Origin: Rehmannia glutinosa
Taxonomy: Eukaryota; Streptophyta; Magnoliopsida; Lamiales; Orobanchaceae
DNA: 64,000 bases
Direction of reading: 5' to 3'
Assembly: GCA_016081115.2 (NCBI GenBank)
Contig: JABTTQ020001782.1
Location: 496,001 to 560,000 of the forward strand
Made by a program: the position numbers and the translations under genes. Below, piece after piece: positions 10,547 to 21,895 of the stretch (position 1 is the stretch's first letter; each line of letters begins with the position of its first letter). Below the pieces are notes generated by a model. It worked only from the letters and a program-made list of their open reading frames with translations, did no database searches and was not told the origin of the DNA.

Positions 10547-11370
10547 TCTAATCAAGTGGCATTTCAGAATCGCCAAAAGGACCACATGAATATAATGAAT
10601 GAAAGCCACCAGAGCGACATGGACCTGCTAGCTGATGAGGTTGAGAAGAAATTCGAACATCTGGAAGCTTCAATGAATAATTAGTTCTCAACTTTACAGA
10701 AATAGCTGATTGAACTCAGCTCACATCACTCTGCTACAATTCTACAACCCAAATGAAGCTAGACTTCATTCTAGAAATCATCCAACCTCCATCTCATGCT
10801 GATGCCAAAAAGGGGAAGAAAGAGTAGATCCTCTTGCAACATCTGTGAAGAGCAAAGGCACAACAAAGTCCTCTATTTTGCTAAAATTCCTGCTTCTCCC
10901 CCTGTGGATGATAAAGTTGAGCTTGCAATGAAGAAGTCCAGGGAAGAATATGAGGCACTTAAAAAGAAACAAGCAGATAGAATCAGTGCTCTCAGGGATA
11001 AATTTGGTGGGCCACCAACAGGCTTACTCCCCAAAGAACAAGATATATCAAATGAAGAGTTTGATACTCTTCTATCTGAAGGATCCTATAAGGGGATGAG
11101 CATTGGAGATGCTTGGGACTTGTACTGGAAAAATAACTTAGAAGACATTGAGAAGACTAGAGATCAGCCAACTCAAGGTCAGAATACTAAGGGTCAGCAG
11201 AGTTCGTCTTCAAGTCATCATCAGAGTTCAAGCATTCAAGTTCCCAGGGGTGGCAGCCAAGTTGGAGCTACAGGAAGAAGTAGAGGTGATCAGTCTTTTG
11301 GTGGGAGAGGAATAGCTCAAAGTCAATCTAGAAGAGATTCTTCACCAAGAAGAGGAATAGGTGTGATGTC
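10547..11370 (+). pseudogene. Unrecognised plus-strand gene, 3' part
   Basis: This continues the frame interrupted at 9177. The first section (to about 10680) is an acidic heptad-like segment (DLLADEVEKKFEHLEASMNN) ending in a stop. A second open frame from 10796 (ATG at 10802, MPKRGRKSRSS) encodes about 190 residues with a coiled-coil-like segment (KSREEYEALKKKQADRISAL) and DAWDLYWKNNLEDIEK. A Ser/Gln/Gly/Arg-rich tail with RGG-like repeats then follows (about 11180-11370). Low complexity and basic tails occur in nucleic-acid-binding Gag-like proteins, but I cannot name the family. The frame after 11370 changes character, and the junction with the next element is somewhere near 11370-11515. 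Confidence 0.4.
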
Positions 11371-11515
11371 TGTAAATCGAGCCATAACATTAACGTCCTC
11401 ACCGCGGATGAGTATTTGTTACGGACTAGTCTGCATCTCAGTCGGCCCTCGAAGACACCGAGAACCCATGGTGAGATATATTTCATTGCTTCTCATTGGT
11501 TGATGAGTATTTGTT

Positions 11516-12683
11516 TTGATTTGCTCTAAAGTACTTTGGTCATCATTGGCAACTCCTCCTCAAAGCAACGAGATGTTTAACTGCATGAATAATGCACAAG
11601 AAATGGCTGCCCTTTCCAGGAAGGCGAAGGCCATGGGGAAAATGCATGCTATAATGACCGGGAAGAGAAAGACTGCTACCAGAGTGCACAAGGGTCTGAA
11701 GAAGAGAAAGACCACTAGGATCTCCATCCTGGGTGCTGATGTCTCTGCTGCTGATTCTCCCACATGTCCGACTCCACTGGGCAATCCTCTCGAGACGACC
11801 TGGGGGAAGAAAGACATTTTATGCGGCCAATGATGGGTAAGAGGAGGCCATTGAAGCCATGGCAGACCATCGACCAAAATGGTTCCTTGAATATGTCCAA
11901 TGCGCCACGCCCACCGACGAGTTGATCACGACTCTCCCAAGCACCAGACATGAGGCGATGCACGTTCATGCCTGGGCTTGGACCATGGGAATTGAAAAAT
12001 ATGCCCGATCCTTAAATCTGGAAAAATCTTTAGTATGTCATGGAACTTGCTGCTCGAGCGATAGGGATGGTGGTCCATGCTGTCGGGGATGCTCGAGGTT
12101 GGAAGTAGCGTCACACCCGACTTCTAGATGCCCACACCACTTGTCAGGGTATGGAGGATTCTTTATGGTGGAGGTGAAAAAGGTCCAAGCAAAGGCGGAA
12201 AAGGTTGAACAGCTAGCTGTGGTGGTACGAGATGAGGATATGGAGTCGGAGGCGTCCCTAAAGGAGGAGGTCCACAAACTGAAAGAGTCCTTAGTGGCCC
12301 ATCATGCGGTGATGGCCAAGAAAGTTGATAAGGCCAACACGATGGCTCAAGATAATGGAATCGATGAGAGAGATAGGCTCTTCAAGGCTTCCAAGGCGTG
12401 GGCATTCATGTTCAAATGTGCTCAGGCGGCTAGCTTACAGGACATTTTGGAGAAGATGAAGCAGGGCAAGACTGTAAGCCAGTTTGAGGTCAATTTGAAG
12501 ACTTTTCAAGAACAACTGGCCCTCCAGAATGCTCCAGCTGCCGAGGAGGTAGGCAGGCCAGGGATGACAAGAAAGAAGTGGCCCCTAACGGGCAGGCCTC
12601 TTGAAGGGATTTCGAGGTTTCATTTTTGTCAATTTTGTAATCGGCCTTGGGCCCCCCACTATGTACATTATTCAAAGTATTAA
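11516..12683 (+). pseudogene. Opposite-strand extra ORF at the 3' end of the Tat element
   Basis: Two overlapping-region frames (11516-11833 and 11859-12683) encode a protein whose second half is strongly helical (KKVQAKAEKVEQLAVVVRDE, SLKEEVHKLKESL). A segment DRLFKASKAWAFMFKCAQAA follows, reminiscent of the C-terminal part of 'putative gypsy-type transposon' proteins. The two parts are in different frames, so at least one frameshift is needed. It lies between the integrase end of the minus-strand pol and the missing 3' LTR, but on the other strand. Opposite-strand extra ORFs in this place are known in Tat-lineage elements. A stretch at 11395-11480 (NVLTADEYLLRTSLHLSRPS) could be an upstream exon, followed by a GT at 11471. 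Function unknown. Confidence 0.5.
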
Positions 12684-13020
12684 TGAAATTTTATTTTCAA
12701 GTACTTTTTTATTCGCGTATCTAGATGTTTACTTCTCGTTTTGATGATTTCCTTTTGTATTCGGTGCTAGGACGATTCATTTGGGATTTGCTTGAATTGA
12801 TCTATGTATCCTGCTCAGTGCTAGACCGAGAAGATTTTTGAGTGACAAAGAACATTTTAAAGTGATGCGCCCAGTGCTAGGCTGAGAATGGATATTTTAT
12901 TGATAATATTATTTAAAATATTACATTACAAGGGTGATTAAACCTTTACCCACTGAAATATTCTAACCCAGTATGGGCCTTTCTAGGTCAGTCTGAGTAG
13001 TCTGGGATCAGCTCTAGTGA
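12684..13020 (-). other. Non-coding segment between extra ORF and integrase of the Tat element
   Basis: No gene is visible. Two similar short units, AGTGCTAGACCGAGAA and AGTGCTAGGCTGAGAA, occur about 60 bp apart (near 12818 and 12871). The segment separates two converging reading frames and may hold the 3' ends of both transcripts. Confidence 0.4.
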
Positions 13021-13950
13021 CTCTTTTTAAAAATACATCACTGAGGTGAATTTTTCTTTCTTTAACATTGGAGTTCTAGTACCGTTCGCTTCTTTGTCAT
13101 TTTTCATCTCGGCTAAGCGATGTTTCTCTTTCAGAAAATCCAACTTGGCTCGAATGGCTGCTTCATTAGTTTCTTCATTTAATTTGGCAATACAGTAGGT
13201 TGGGGCTCCGATCTCTACTGGGATGACTTTCTCAAATCCATACACCAAGGCAAATAAGGTTTCCCCTGTGGCTGATCGATTTGTGGTCATATAAGACCAA
13301 AGTACACCAGGCAGTTCTTGGGACCAGTTTCCTCTCAATTCTTCTAATCGGTTCTTGAAGGTATATTTGATGATCTTATTCACTGCTTTGACATGACCAT
13401 TGGACTGGGGATGGTATGGGGTTGAAAATGGTTCTTGATGTGTAAATTCTCACAAAATGTTCAAAATGTTTTGTTGTCGAACTGCTTCCCATTGTCAAAT
13501 ACTATTGATTAGGGGGTTCCAAATCGCCATAATTGATTTCCACACAAAATCATCAATCTTCTGCTCAAATATTTTTGCTAGGAGTTTGGCTTCGCCCTAT
13601 TTTGTAAGATAATTGACTACCATTATGGCATATTTCACCCCCCTTTGCTTGTGGGCAGAGGACCGATTAGGTCTATTCTCCATTTGGCAAATGGCATCAG
13701 ACTAAAGACTGATGTGAGTTGGTCAGAATGGTACCTCATTTTGGGCACAAATCTTTGGCATTTTTTGCATTTCTTGACCAATGCAATGGCGTCTTATTTG
13801 AGGAAAGGGCAATAGTAGCCTGGTCAGAAGAGCTTGTGAGCTAAGGACTAGCCCCCGGCGTGGTTCCCATAGACCCCTTTATGGACTTTTCTGAGAACGT
13901 ATTCGACCTCTTGATCTGACAAACATCACAGCAAAGGAACCAAGTAGCCT
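13021..13950 (-). pseudogene. Integrase domain, Tat element
   Basis: Integrase inserts element DNA into the chromosome. The minus strand shows WRIDLIGPLP (first catalytic Asp, near 13660), IVFDNGKQF (second Asp, near 13490) and YHPQSNGHVKAVNKI near 13390. In that last motif Lys replaces the catalytic Glu (usual form NGQVEAVNK), a change that one G-to-A would give. The open piece 13383-13027 (118 residues) covers the C-terminal part (NWSQELPGVLWSYMTTNRS). Stops interrupt the N-terminal part. The product would be inactive. Confidence 0.7.
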
Positions 13951-14079
13951 CATTTATACAAGACTCCATCGATGATCGTGTATCTGGCAACCTAAGTTCT
14001 GAGCGTTCATGCTTCAACTTTTTTCTTGGGTTGGATGTCTTGTTCCAGATATTAGATTATATGAGTCATCCGAATCAGT

Positions 14080-14720
14080 TGAGCACTTTTGCATGCACAG
14101 ATTCTCGTGCCCCCATGCTGGATGCTAATCGAGCTAAGGCTTTAGCCTAGACATTCTCTCTTCTCTGTATATGGATTACCTCAGCTGTGATTTTAGGCAG
14201 TTTGTATTTTGCTAGTTTTAGATACTAGGATAACTTAGGTTCTTTGGCTTCATAATCTCCATTTACTTAATTGACCACAAGCCGTGAGTCATTGTGAATG
14301 AGTAGCTACCTAAAGCCCATGGATGACGCCATCTCCAAACTGGCCAAAAGTGCTTCATATTCTGCTTCATTGTTAGTTGCGGGAACTATATGGCCGAGAA
14401 CTGTTTGATTAGGATTATTGAGTACTAACCCCCCTCCAGCTCGATCTGCGGTTGAAGATCCATCAACTAGAGATGCCATGTTTCTTCTTTGTCAATATTT
14501 ATTTCGATACTGGGTGTAAATTTAGCCACAAAATTTGCCATGGCTTGCCCCTTGATATCATCCGGCCAGAAGTGTTTGGTTGGTGCATGACTTGTTTAAG
14601 CGGAAAGTTTGTAAGGACTATTATGCAGTGGCCCAAGAAATAAGGCCTTAAGTTCCGAGATGACATGATTAGAGCGTAAGCCAACTTTTCCATAGGATGA
14701 TATCTCAGCTCGGCGTCGTG
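14080..14720 (-). pseudogene. RNase H domain, Tat element
   Basis: The minus strand reads VDGSSTADRAGGGLVL near 14450, then NNEAEYEALLASLEMA near 14370 and HNDSRLVVN near 14300. These are the D, E and D active-site motifs of the plant RVT_3-type RNase H typical of Tat elements. This enzyme removes the RNA strand during reverse transcription. In-frame stops (for example after GFR near 14310) make it non-functional. Confidence 0.65.
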
Positions 14721-14999
14721 AAAGGCTTGACTTACATAATAGACTAGATGTTGGATCGTATTATCTTGTCAGATTAGTACGGAACTGATAGAAAATTCTG
14801 AAACTGCCAAATAAAGATACAAGTCTTTGTCTCATTTTGGTTTCTAGAGAACCAAGGTGGTGGCAAGATATTGTTTCAATGAATCAAAGGCTCATTGGGA
14901 TTGTTCGATCCACTCAAAAATTTTGTTCTTTTTTATGATTTAAAAAAAGGCTTGCATTTGTCTGTGGACCGAGATAAAAAAAACAACTCAAGTTGGCTA

Positions 15000-15760
15000 G
15001 TCGGCCTGTTAGACTTTGTACATTTTGGCAAAATTTGGGGGTTCAAGTCTTATTATGGCTTTGATTTTTTCTGGGTTTGCCTCTATTCCCCTTTGGCTTA
15101 TAATATACCAAAGAAATTTTGTTGATCCCATCCCAAAGGTACATTGTTTTGGATTTAACATCATCTTATACTCGCACAAAATAACAAACATTTTATTCAG
15201 GTCAGAAACATCCAAAGCATATAAGGGTTTTACAAGCATATCATCTACATAAACTTCCATGGTATGACCAATTAGCTTCTGAACATCTTTTTTACTAACC
15301 TTTGATATATTGCTCCAACGTCTTTGAGTCTGAACGGCATCATCTTATAATAGTACAACCCTCAGGCCGAGTAGAAAGATGTGTTTTTCATCATCAGATT
15401 GCATCCTGATTTGAATGTAGCCCGAATAAGCGTCCACGAAACTCATCAACTCGTGCCTAGAGGCCGCATCCACAATGTAATCCATATGTGGGAGAGGGAA
15501 GCTGTCTTTTGGGCAGGCTCTATTCAGGTCGATAAAGTCGATGCAAAGCAGCCTTTCCCATTATTCTTCTTCACAAGGACTAGGTTGGCTACCCATCTTG
15601 GATACGCAGCTTCTCGGATGAAGTCATTGTCCATCAGATTTCCAACTTCTATTTCCAACACATGTTATCGGTCTGGGCCCAACTTCCTTCTCTTCCGAAT
15701 GACTGGCATGAAAGTAAGGTCAATATTCAAATGATGGCAATCATGTTTTGTATCAATCCC
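15000..15760 (-). pseudogene. Reverse transcriptase domain, Tat element
   Basis: An open stretch at 15260-15009 begins MEVYVDDMLVKPLY, containing the YVDD polymerase active site, and continues to NPKQCTFGMGSTKFLWYIIS. Upstream, near 15590, the minus strand reads AYPRWVANLVLVKKNNGK, the conserved N-terminal RT segment. Frameshifts separate the two. The domain copies element RNA into DNA inside the particle. Confidence 0.7.
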
Positions 15761-18245
15761 AAACATATATTAGTGTGACCAAGCAAAGACATCAAGATTA
15801 TTTCAAGAAAAGTGATTAGCTCATACCGGAATGGGTTCTTGCAGGTCGTGGCCGATTCTGACTTACGGCCTGGATGCAACTTATCGATATCTACTATGTC
15901 GACTTGTTCGATGGGTTCATCGTGTTTTCTTTTCACTATGTCCTTATTTATTCTCGATGAGTAGCTCTTCAGATTCGACCATTGGCTCCTTTCTGGGTCG
16001 TCTTCTCGATTTCTCCTCAGGGTCTGTGGTTTTTTGAACTTCTTCTTTCTCGTTTTCAACTCGCTCTAAAGGTTGATAGCTTGATTGGCCTTCGTCGACA
16101 GTTTGATTCAATGCATTTATGTCGGTGGATCAAATTTTGAGGAGGCACTCCCGAGATTCTTTTTGGTTTCCTCTATGAATGCCTTCTCCGGGAGTTGGAA
16201 ATTTGAGGCAGTAATGATAGATTGAAGTGGCGGCCTTCATGTATTATAGGATCGATCGTCAATAATTTCATTGTACTCGGAGTCGCCGATGATGATATTG
16301 AAAGGGGTCATCAAGGTCATCTTTATTGAGCCTTGGCCGAACTGAATTAGCAGATCAACTTTCCCAATCAGGGCAATCTTTCCTCCTCCAAAACCTAAAA
16401 TATTATCATTTCACTAAGATTCAATGGACCGGGATGCCCCAGATAAGTGACTTGATGACCAAAGGATCTTAGTGCGGGTGAACGGTCTGGTCTGCATCTT
16501 GATCTGAGAAGGATGAAAGACCTCAGGGTGGACTTTCCTTCACCTGGTTATTCGGGTGCGCTGGTAGGAATTAGATGCTTCCCATATGTCTGCTTTTCTT
16601 TTTCTTATAAAATATAGAAAGGTGATCTTCTGCTTGGTTGGTGTTGATCAAAGTTAGAATTTATTGATTTTTATTGTCGTACATCGGGGGAATCCGACCT
16701 CGATTAGGGATTCCTTCTGCTCTTTGCTATGCTCGATCTGGGAATGGGGGTGGTGGAGGTAAATCTCTTAAATAATGCTTCGGGCCACCTCTTTCAATTA
16801 TTCTAGTCAACTCCCGAATAAGATCTCGACATTCATCGGTGTCATGACCAATAGACATATGATAGCAATAGTAACAGAATCATCCGATTTTGAAGGATCA
16901 ATCTTCATAGGTCGAGTTGACTGGAGGATATACAGATCTTTGATTTCTTTGTAAATGATAGTTGGGGGAGCTGTGAGGGTATTCTTCATCGCCTGGACTT
17001 TGGTGCAAACTTCTTGATATGATTTATAGCAAGATCAAAAGCTATTCAAGAACGATTTGAAACGACCCGAGCTAGAATTTTTCCGAGCTCCTTTTCGGGC
17101 TTGTTGCTTTTTAGCAACCGGTGCCGACATGACTTCTTTAGCACAAATATTCCTTTCCGCACGAACAAGGAATTCTTAGAAAGTATTCACCCCCTGCTCG
17201 TGGATGGCCCAATGAAATCAAGATTGGGGGAGAGTCCTAAGATTGCGGCCATCAACATGGCATCATAGGATACATGTTCCATCTCTCTGACTTGGTTGTT
17301 GAATCTAGCAATGTAACTTTTGAGAGGTTCATCTTTATTTTGCTTTATCGTAAGTAGTGAATCTTTCGGAACTACTCCCGGCCAAGAAGTGAGAAAATAT
17401 GTGGTGAATGCGGGTGCGAGGTTGCTCCGACAATGAATTGACTGAGGTGTGAGAGTGTTAAACCAACGGTGAGCTTAGTCACTGAGAGCTAGTGGGAATG
17501 CGAGACAAAGAATCAAATCACTTAGACCATACGGTTCTGTCCATGCAATATTATGTAAATAAGTTGAAGGATCCATCTCACCATCGTAGCGACCGATTTG
17601 AGGTACTTTGAATTTTACTGGAAATGGGATGGCCAGGATGTGAGGAGAAAAATGTGATAACCTAATGTCATAGTCGACCTGACATGACAAGGAAGATCAT
17701 TTGGTGTTTCTTCCAATTCATCTAAACGATGTCTCAAATGATGGATCCCAACTTTCTTGTCATTTGGGGGACCGTGGTCCTGTGCTTGGTTATTTTTTGG
17801 AGAGACGCGGTTCACAAGGTACTGAATGCGAGACTGTACCGAGTGGGCAGGCCTAGCTCGAATTTGCTCCATCACTATTAATCCTAAAAGGACTAAACTT
17901 GACGCACCCGGGGGATAGGTGGGGAAGATTTTTCTACTCATTTGACACCTTCGTATCTTTTAGCAATCTTCTTTTCTCGCGCCCTTATCTCTTGGTGCCT
18001 ATTTTGTGAATTAGCTTATTGGTTTCCTCTATTTAGAGGAACTTGTACATTTACGGGATCCCGAGGGGGAGGAGGAGCTAGGGCTTCTGGTTGGGGCTTT
18101 TAAAGCCCGACTCACAAGTTGAGAAAATTTGGATCTGTGAAGAGTAGTTGGATGGGTAATAGGGTTGTAGCTTCGGTGGGAACTGCTCATGACCTTCAGG
18201 GGGTTCTTGCCTCTGGGCATTTCATTGCATATCGTTTTCACTCAT
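15761..18245 (-). pseudogene. Gag and protease region, Tat element
   Basis: Minus-strand pieces at 18241-18029, 17941-17615, 17690-17475, 16989-16807 and 16059-15727 cover Gag and the following protease linker. Recognisable parts are the capsid-like segment KFKVPQIGRYDGEMDPSTYL (near 17610) and a Cys-His motif, CYYCYHMSIGHDTDECRDL, near 16860. The latter resembles the C...H...GHDTEEC knuckle of Tat Gag. The likely start is ATG at 18245 (MSENDMQ), soon broken by a stop. I cannot point to a clear DTG/DSG protease site. Confidence 0.55.
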
Positions 18246-18290
18246 AGTGGCTATTTCGCAAAGAAATGTAGAGGATTGACTAAAACGTGT

Positions 18291-19027
18291 AACTGGAATT
18301 TGGTAATGTGATGACTAGACCAACCGGGCATTTATCTAGCACAAATTTGTTGATGCCTGATTTTGCTCAACAAATAATAATGCCTTTTACAATAGCTGGA
18401 ATTTAGAAAGATGACAGAAAATAGTATTTTTATTGATAAGTGCGGAGCAGGAGACCTGGTCGGTTGTCTGCTGGAAGAGTATTTAAGAAAGTGCTTTTTA
18501 TATAATATTTTTCCTTTTCTTTTTCCACATAAATCAATAGTATTTATACTAATTCCATAAATGGGTTAGCAATCATTATATCTAAAATCTTAGTGGGACA
18601 CTTGTTGTCCTTATATATTGCATGGCTTGTATGGTTGATACCTATTTAATAATATTTTGTGTTTGTCTTTATACGACGCAACCAAGTGGCGGTTATTGTC
18701 GGCCCTTAGGGTTCATCTCGGTCACCGTTCACTTCCAAGTCCGAGTTTTATGGACCATCTTTGTAGGTTCCTACTCGATCTTGTCCGGGTAGGCATTATC
18801 ATTCTTCTCAGTTGGGTTCACTCTGGTCGGCACATCTTCTAAGGCTCGTGAGGTTACGTGTAAATGTATTTTGTCCAGCTCTGCTCGGTTATCACCAACT
18901 CAAAGCCCCAAAACCATCTCATCCAAAACCAAGTCATTTTATACTCAAAGCCCCAAATAAAGAAAGCAAGAAAAAATGAAAAATGATCAACTTTTAGGAT
19001 TAAAACTATAAATCATTACATGGTTTC
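18291..19027. other. Probable 5' LTR/leader of the Tat element, boundaries unresolved
   Basis: No gene is visible. The segment lies upstream of the Tat gag on the minus strand, where the leader and LTR should be, but no partner LTR is found on the left side near 11400. It contains two CCAAAATAAAGAAAG-like or CAAAGCCCCAAA units (18899-18955). It ends at the TG of the copia LTR at 19028. Confidence 0.35.
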
Positions 19028-20501
19028 TGTTAGGAAAATTTATGTTTAGATTTTGATGATACCATGTAAAACTTAGATTAGGAAGTCGGCAGCCCATTTT
19101 CTATGTAATTCAACTTGTAATAGATATTCTTTGTATAAAATTTGGATTGAAGTTAGCTAAGTTGAAGATTTCAAGACTTGACTGAAGATCAAAGAGAAGA
19201 CCCAACTGTGTGTCAGTTGTGTAAAGTGAAGTGAAGACTCAATCAAGTGTAAAGCGACCTCGGCCCCACTCATCGACAACTAAGTCATTCCAAAATGATT
19301 GGAATCGAATGTCAAAGGGGTATGTAGCAGACAAGAGTTAAAGAAAGATGAAATAGATCCGTTGTCAAGACAAGTCAAGGTTTTGCTGGAAATAGGCATG
19401 TGTCAGGCTGCCAACAATAAAGTTATTTTGCTGAAAGAGTGCAAAAAACAAGGAACTAATGAGATGTACCTGAAAACTTGCAGAGATTAAGGAAAGGCTG
19501 CAGAGCATTCAATTTGTGGTACGATCCACATCAATGTTGCAAGATAAGACAAGCTAACAACCTACGAGCGTGATTTGAAATGTATGTTTATCTCTTCAAC
19601 GGACATAATTTCAAATGTACACTATAAAAGGCTGAGGAAGCAAGTGAGAAAATACGAATTTTCAAAGACTATCAAGAATACAAGCAAGCAATAACCTGCA
19701 AATTCTCTCAAGCTTTTCAAAGAAATCCTCAAGCCTAATTTCGTAGGAATTCAATCCAACACACTTAGTGAAGGAAAGATTACTTCATCAGTTGAAGAGG
19801 AAAACTATTTTCTAGAACAAAGGGGTCTACTCTCCAATGTTTTAGGAGAAGTAGTGAGGTTCCAGTTTGAACCAAGTGCTTTAAACAAAGGGGTCTACTC
19901 TCCAAAGGTTTGAAAGAGGCTAAATTAACATGACAACTGTCTTATGAAGAAGCTGAGTCCCAAGAGCAGCAGGTTGTGTGATCAAAGCTGACTCGGACTG
20001 ATAACTGCTTTGTAACCAAGATCAATTTACTTAGTGAATTCTTCCAGGAGTTGGAGAAGAGTGGATTAGAGGAATTATTCCATCCTCGAACCACTATAAA
20101 CTGCTTGTGTCTTATTTATTTTACAACACATTTATTTCTTGCATTTATTTTATATCCGCTGCTAAGTTAAAATTGCTAAACTCTGCTGATAATAACTATT
20201 TCTAAAATAAGTGTTGAAAAATGTGCTTAAAATCATAACGGTGAAAATTCTTCCGCTGACAAAACCGAATCAACTGTAATTTTAAGTGTTAGCTGAAAGC
20301 ATCTAAGTTATAATATCAACAACCTAATCGAGTCTGTTGAGTGGGTAACTTGCTGTGTAAGCCAACCTAACTGTCCCTCAAGGACTTAGCTGATTTGAGT
20401 AAACTCTGAAAATATTTTAAAAGGACTAAAATCGAAAGGTTGGTAAGGTTTATTCAACTCCCTGACTTCTAAACCTTACACATCACCCCTTGGGACCTAC
20501 A
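19028..20501 (+). repeat. 5' LTR of a plus-strand copia, family A
   Basis: A 1474-bp LTR, TGTTAGGAAAATTTATG to GGGACCTACA, matching the minus-strand LTR at 205-1756. CTATAAAAGG at 19622-19631 is a likely TATA box. It is followed by two bases and a primer binding site at 20504. No right-hand LTR of this copy is found, because the element is cut at 23977. Confidence 0.85.
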
Positions 20502-20503
20502 AG

Positions 20504-20515
20504 TGGTATTAGAGT
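20504..20515 (+). other. Primer binding site, decayed
   Basis: TGGTATTAGAGT differs from the usual TGGTATCAGAGC by two C-to-T changes. Its position 2 bases after the LTR confirms the orientation. Confidence 0.75.
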
Positions 20516-20626
20516 GGTTGGTTCATTGAGCCTTCCGCACTGGTTACTAAACTAGATCTCATTCTTTTTCAAAAGAATCAACACTTGAGTTTTTAAAGCT
20601 TTTATATCAAAAGCAAAGTTACTATC

Positions 20627-21890
20627 ATGGAAGCAATTCTAACTCGCATTCCAATGTTTACTGTAGAAGAGTTTGATGATCGGAAAATTTCGCATGCATG
20701 CTCATCTATCAACCCTGCATAATGAAATGTGTCTAGTGATTGAGGATGGGACACTACAAATTCTAAAGGTCAACACTGCTGTGAGAAGGGCAACTCCTGC
20801 TGAAGGAGAGGATCTTTGCACCATCGAGCCGGAGGCCGGCTAAGGTGGACAAACCTCGTTGTGAATGGACCAACGATGATCTAAAGAGACACAACCTTGA
20901 CAATGTTGCCAAGGATATACTTTATAAAACTATTGATAAAGCTATGTTTAATAAAATTAAATCTTGTAAAACAACCAAAGAGATTTGGGAAAAACTTACT
21001 TTGATTTGTGAAAGGGTCTGATCAAATCAAAGAAAATAAATTAATTGTTGTAGTCCAAAAATTTCAAAATTTTAAAATGATTGCAGGTGAAAGTCTGGAT
21101 CAGCTGGATGCCATATTTACAGAGATCACCAATGAACTTTCAGCTTTAGGGAAGGAATATACACAGAAGGAGATGTGTATGAAGATTCTAAGGTCTCTCC
21201 CAGCTGAGTGGGAAATGAAGGTCATGGCCCTAAGACACTCCATGGATCTCACCAAGACATCAAACCATGAGTTGTTCTCTGATCTTAAAGCATATGAGTT
21301 TGAGCTGAGAAGAAAAGAACAAGAGGAGACAGTTGTATCCAAGACAGCTGCACTCATGGCTGGAGAATCAAAAAGAGCTGAATCCAAGAAGACCATAGAC
21401 CAAGAAGAGATTGCCCTGATGGGAAAAAGGTTCAACAAGTTCTTCAATTAGAACTACAAAAGGAACAAGGGTGAATATTCAAGAAGACACTCAATACCCT
21501 CCAAAGCAAGGGAGGACAGACCGCCCAAGAGAGCTGATCATCAAAGAACTGAGTATCAGAGAGCTGATAATCAGAGGACTGATAGAGCTGATTTGCAGAG
21601 AGCTGAGAACCTGTGTTGGAACTGCAGGCAACCAGGACACTTTTCTGTTGACTGTCCTTATCCACTAGTCAACAAATACAAAAATGAAGAGAATAGAAAA
21701 TTCTTCAGGGAAAGAAGATAAGAAAAGAAGAAAGCCATGTTGGTTGTTGAGACTGCTGAAACAACCAAGTGCAAAGAACCAACAGTCTCAGATAGTAGTG
21801 AAGCAGACTACTCAAGTGATATAGAGGAAGAGGCTTTGATATTCCTCATGGCCAAAGATCAAGACTCCAAAGATCAAGAAGATGAGGTAC
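20627..21890 (+). pseudogene. Copia family A Gag, N-terminal and central part
   Basis: The start is ATG at 20627 (MEAILTRIPMFTVEEFDD). The longest open part, 21008-21451, is the UBN2-type Gag core (KFQNFKMIAGESLDQLDAIF, MCMKILRSLPAEWEMKVMAL). A CCHC zinc knuckle follows at 21613-21657 (CWNCRQPGHFSVDC), then an acidic segment (SDSSEADYSSDIEEEAL). Stops and frameshifts near 20720, 20840 and 21451 break the frame. The knuckle would bind element RNA. A solo LTR interrupts the gene at 21896 and the reading continues at 23473. Confidence 0.75.
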
Positions 21891-21895
21891 ACTCT

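Larger units (their letters stand above)
11371..18290 (-). mobile_element. Tat-type Ty3/gypsy element, degenerate
   Basis: A minus-strand element with the order gag (about 18245-16400), protease region, reverse transcriptase (15700-15000), RNase H (14470-14200) and integrase (13900-13030). The opposite strand carries an extra ORF at 11516-12683. The gag motif of the CxxH...GHDTxEC type, the RT motif YVDDMLVK, a second RNase H of the DGSSTADRAG type and the antisense extra ORF all point to the Tat lineage. Stops and frameshifts occur in every domain. I could not match a pair of LTRs, so both ends are uncertain. Confidence 0.65.

Noticed and set aside
11859..12683. Intact host gene on the plus strand
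   Set aside because: Placed exactly at the 3' end of a Tat element, needs a frameshift, and resembles transposon-associated proteins; better explained as the extra ORF.
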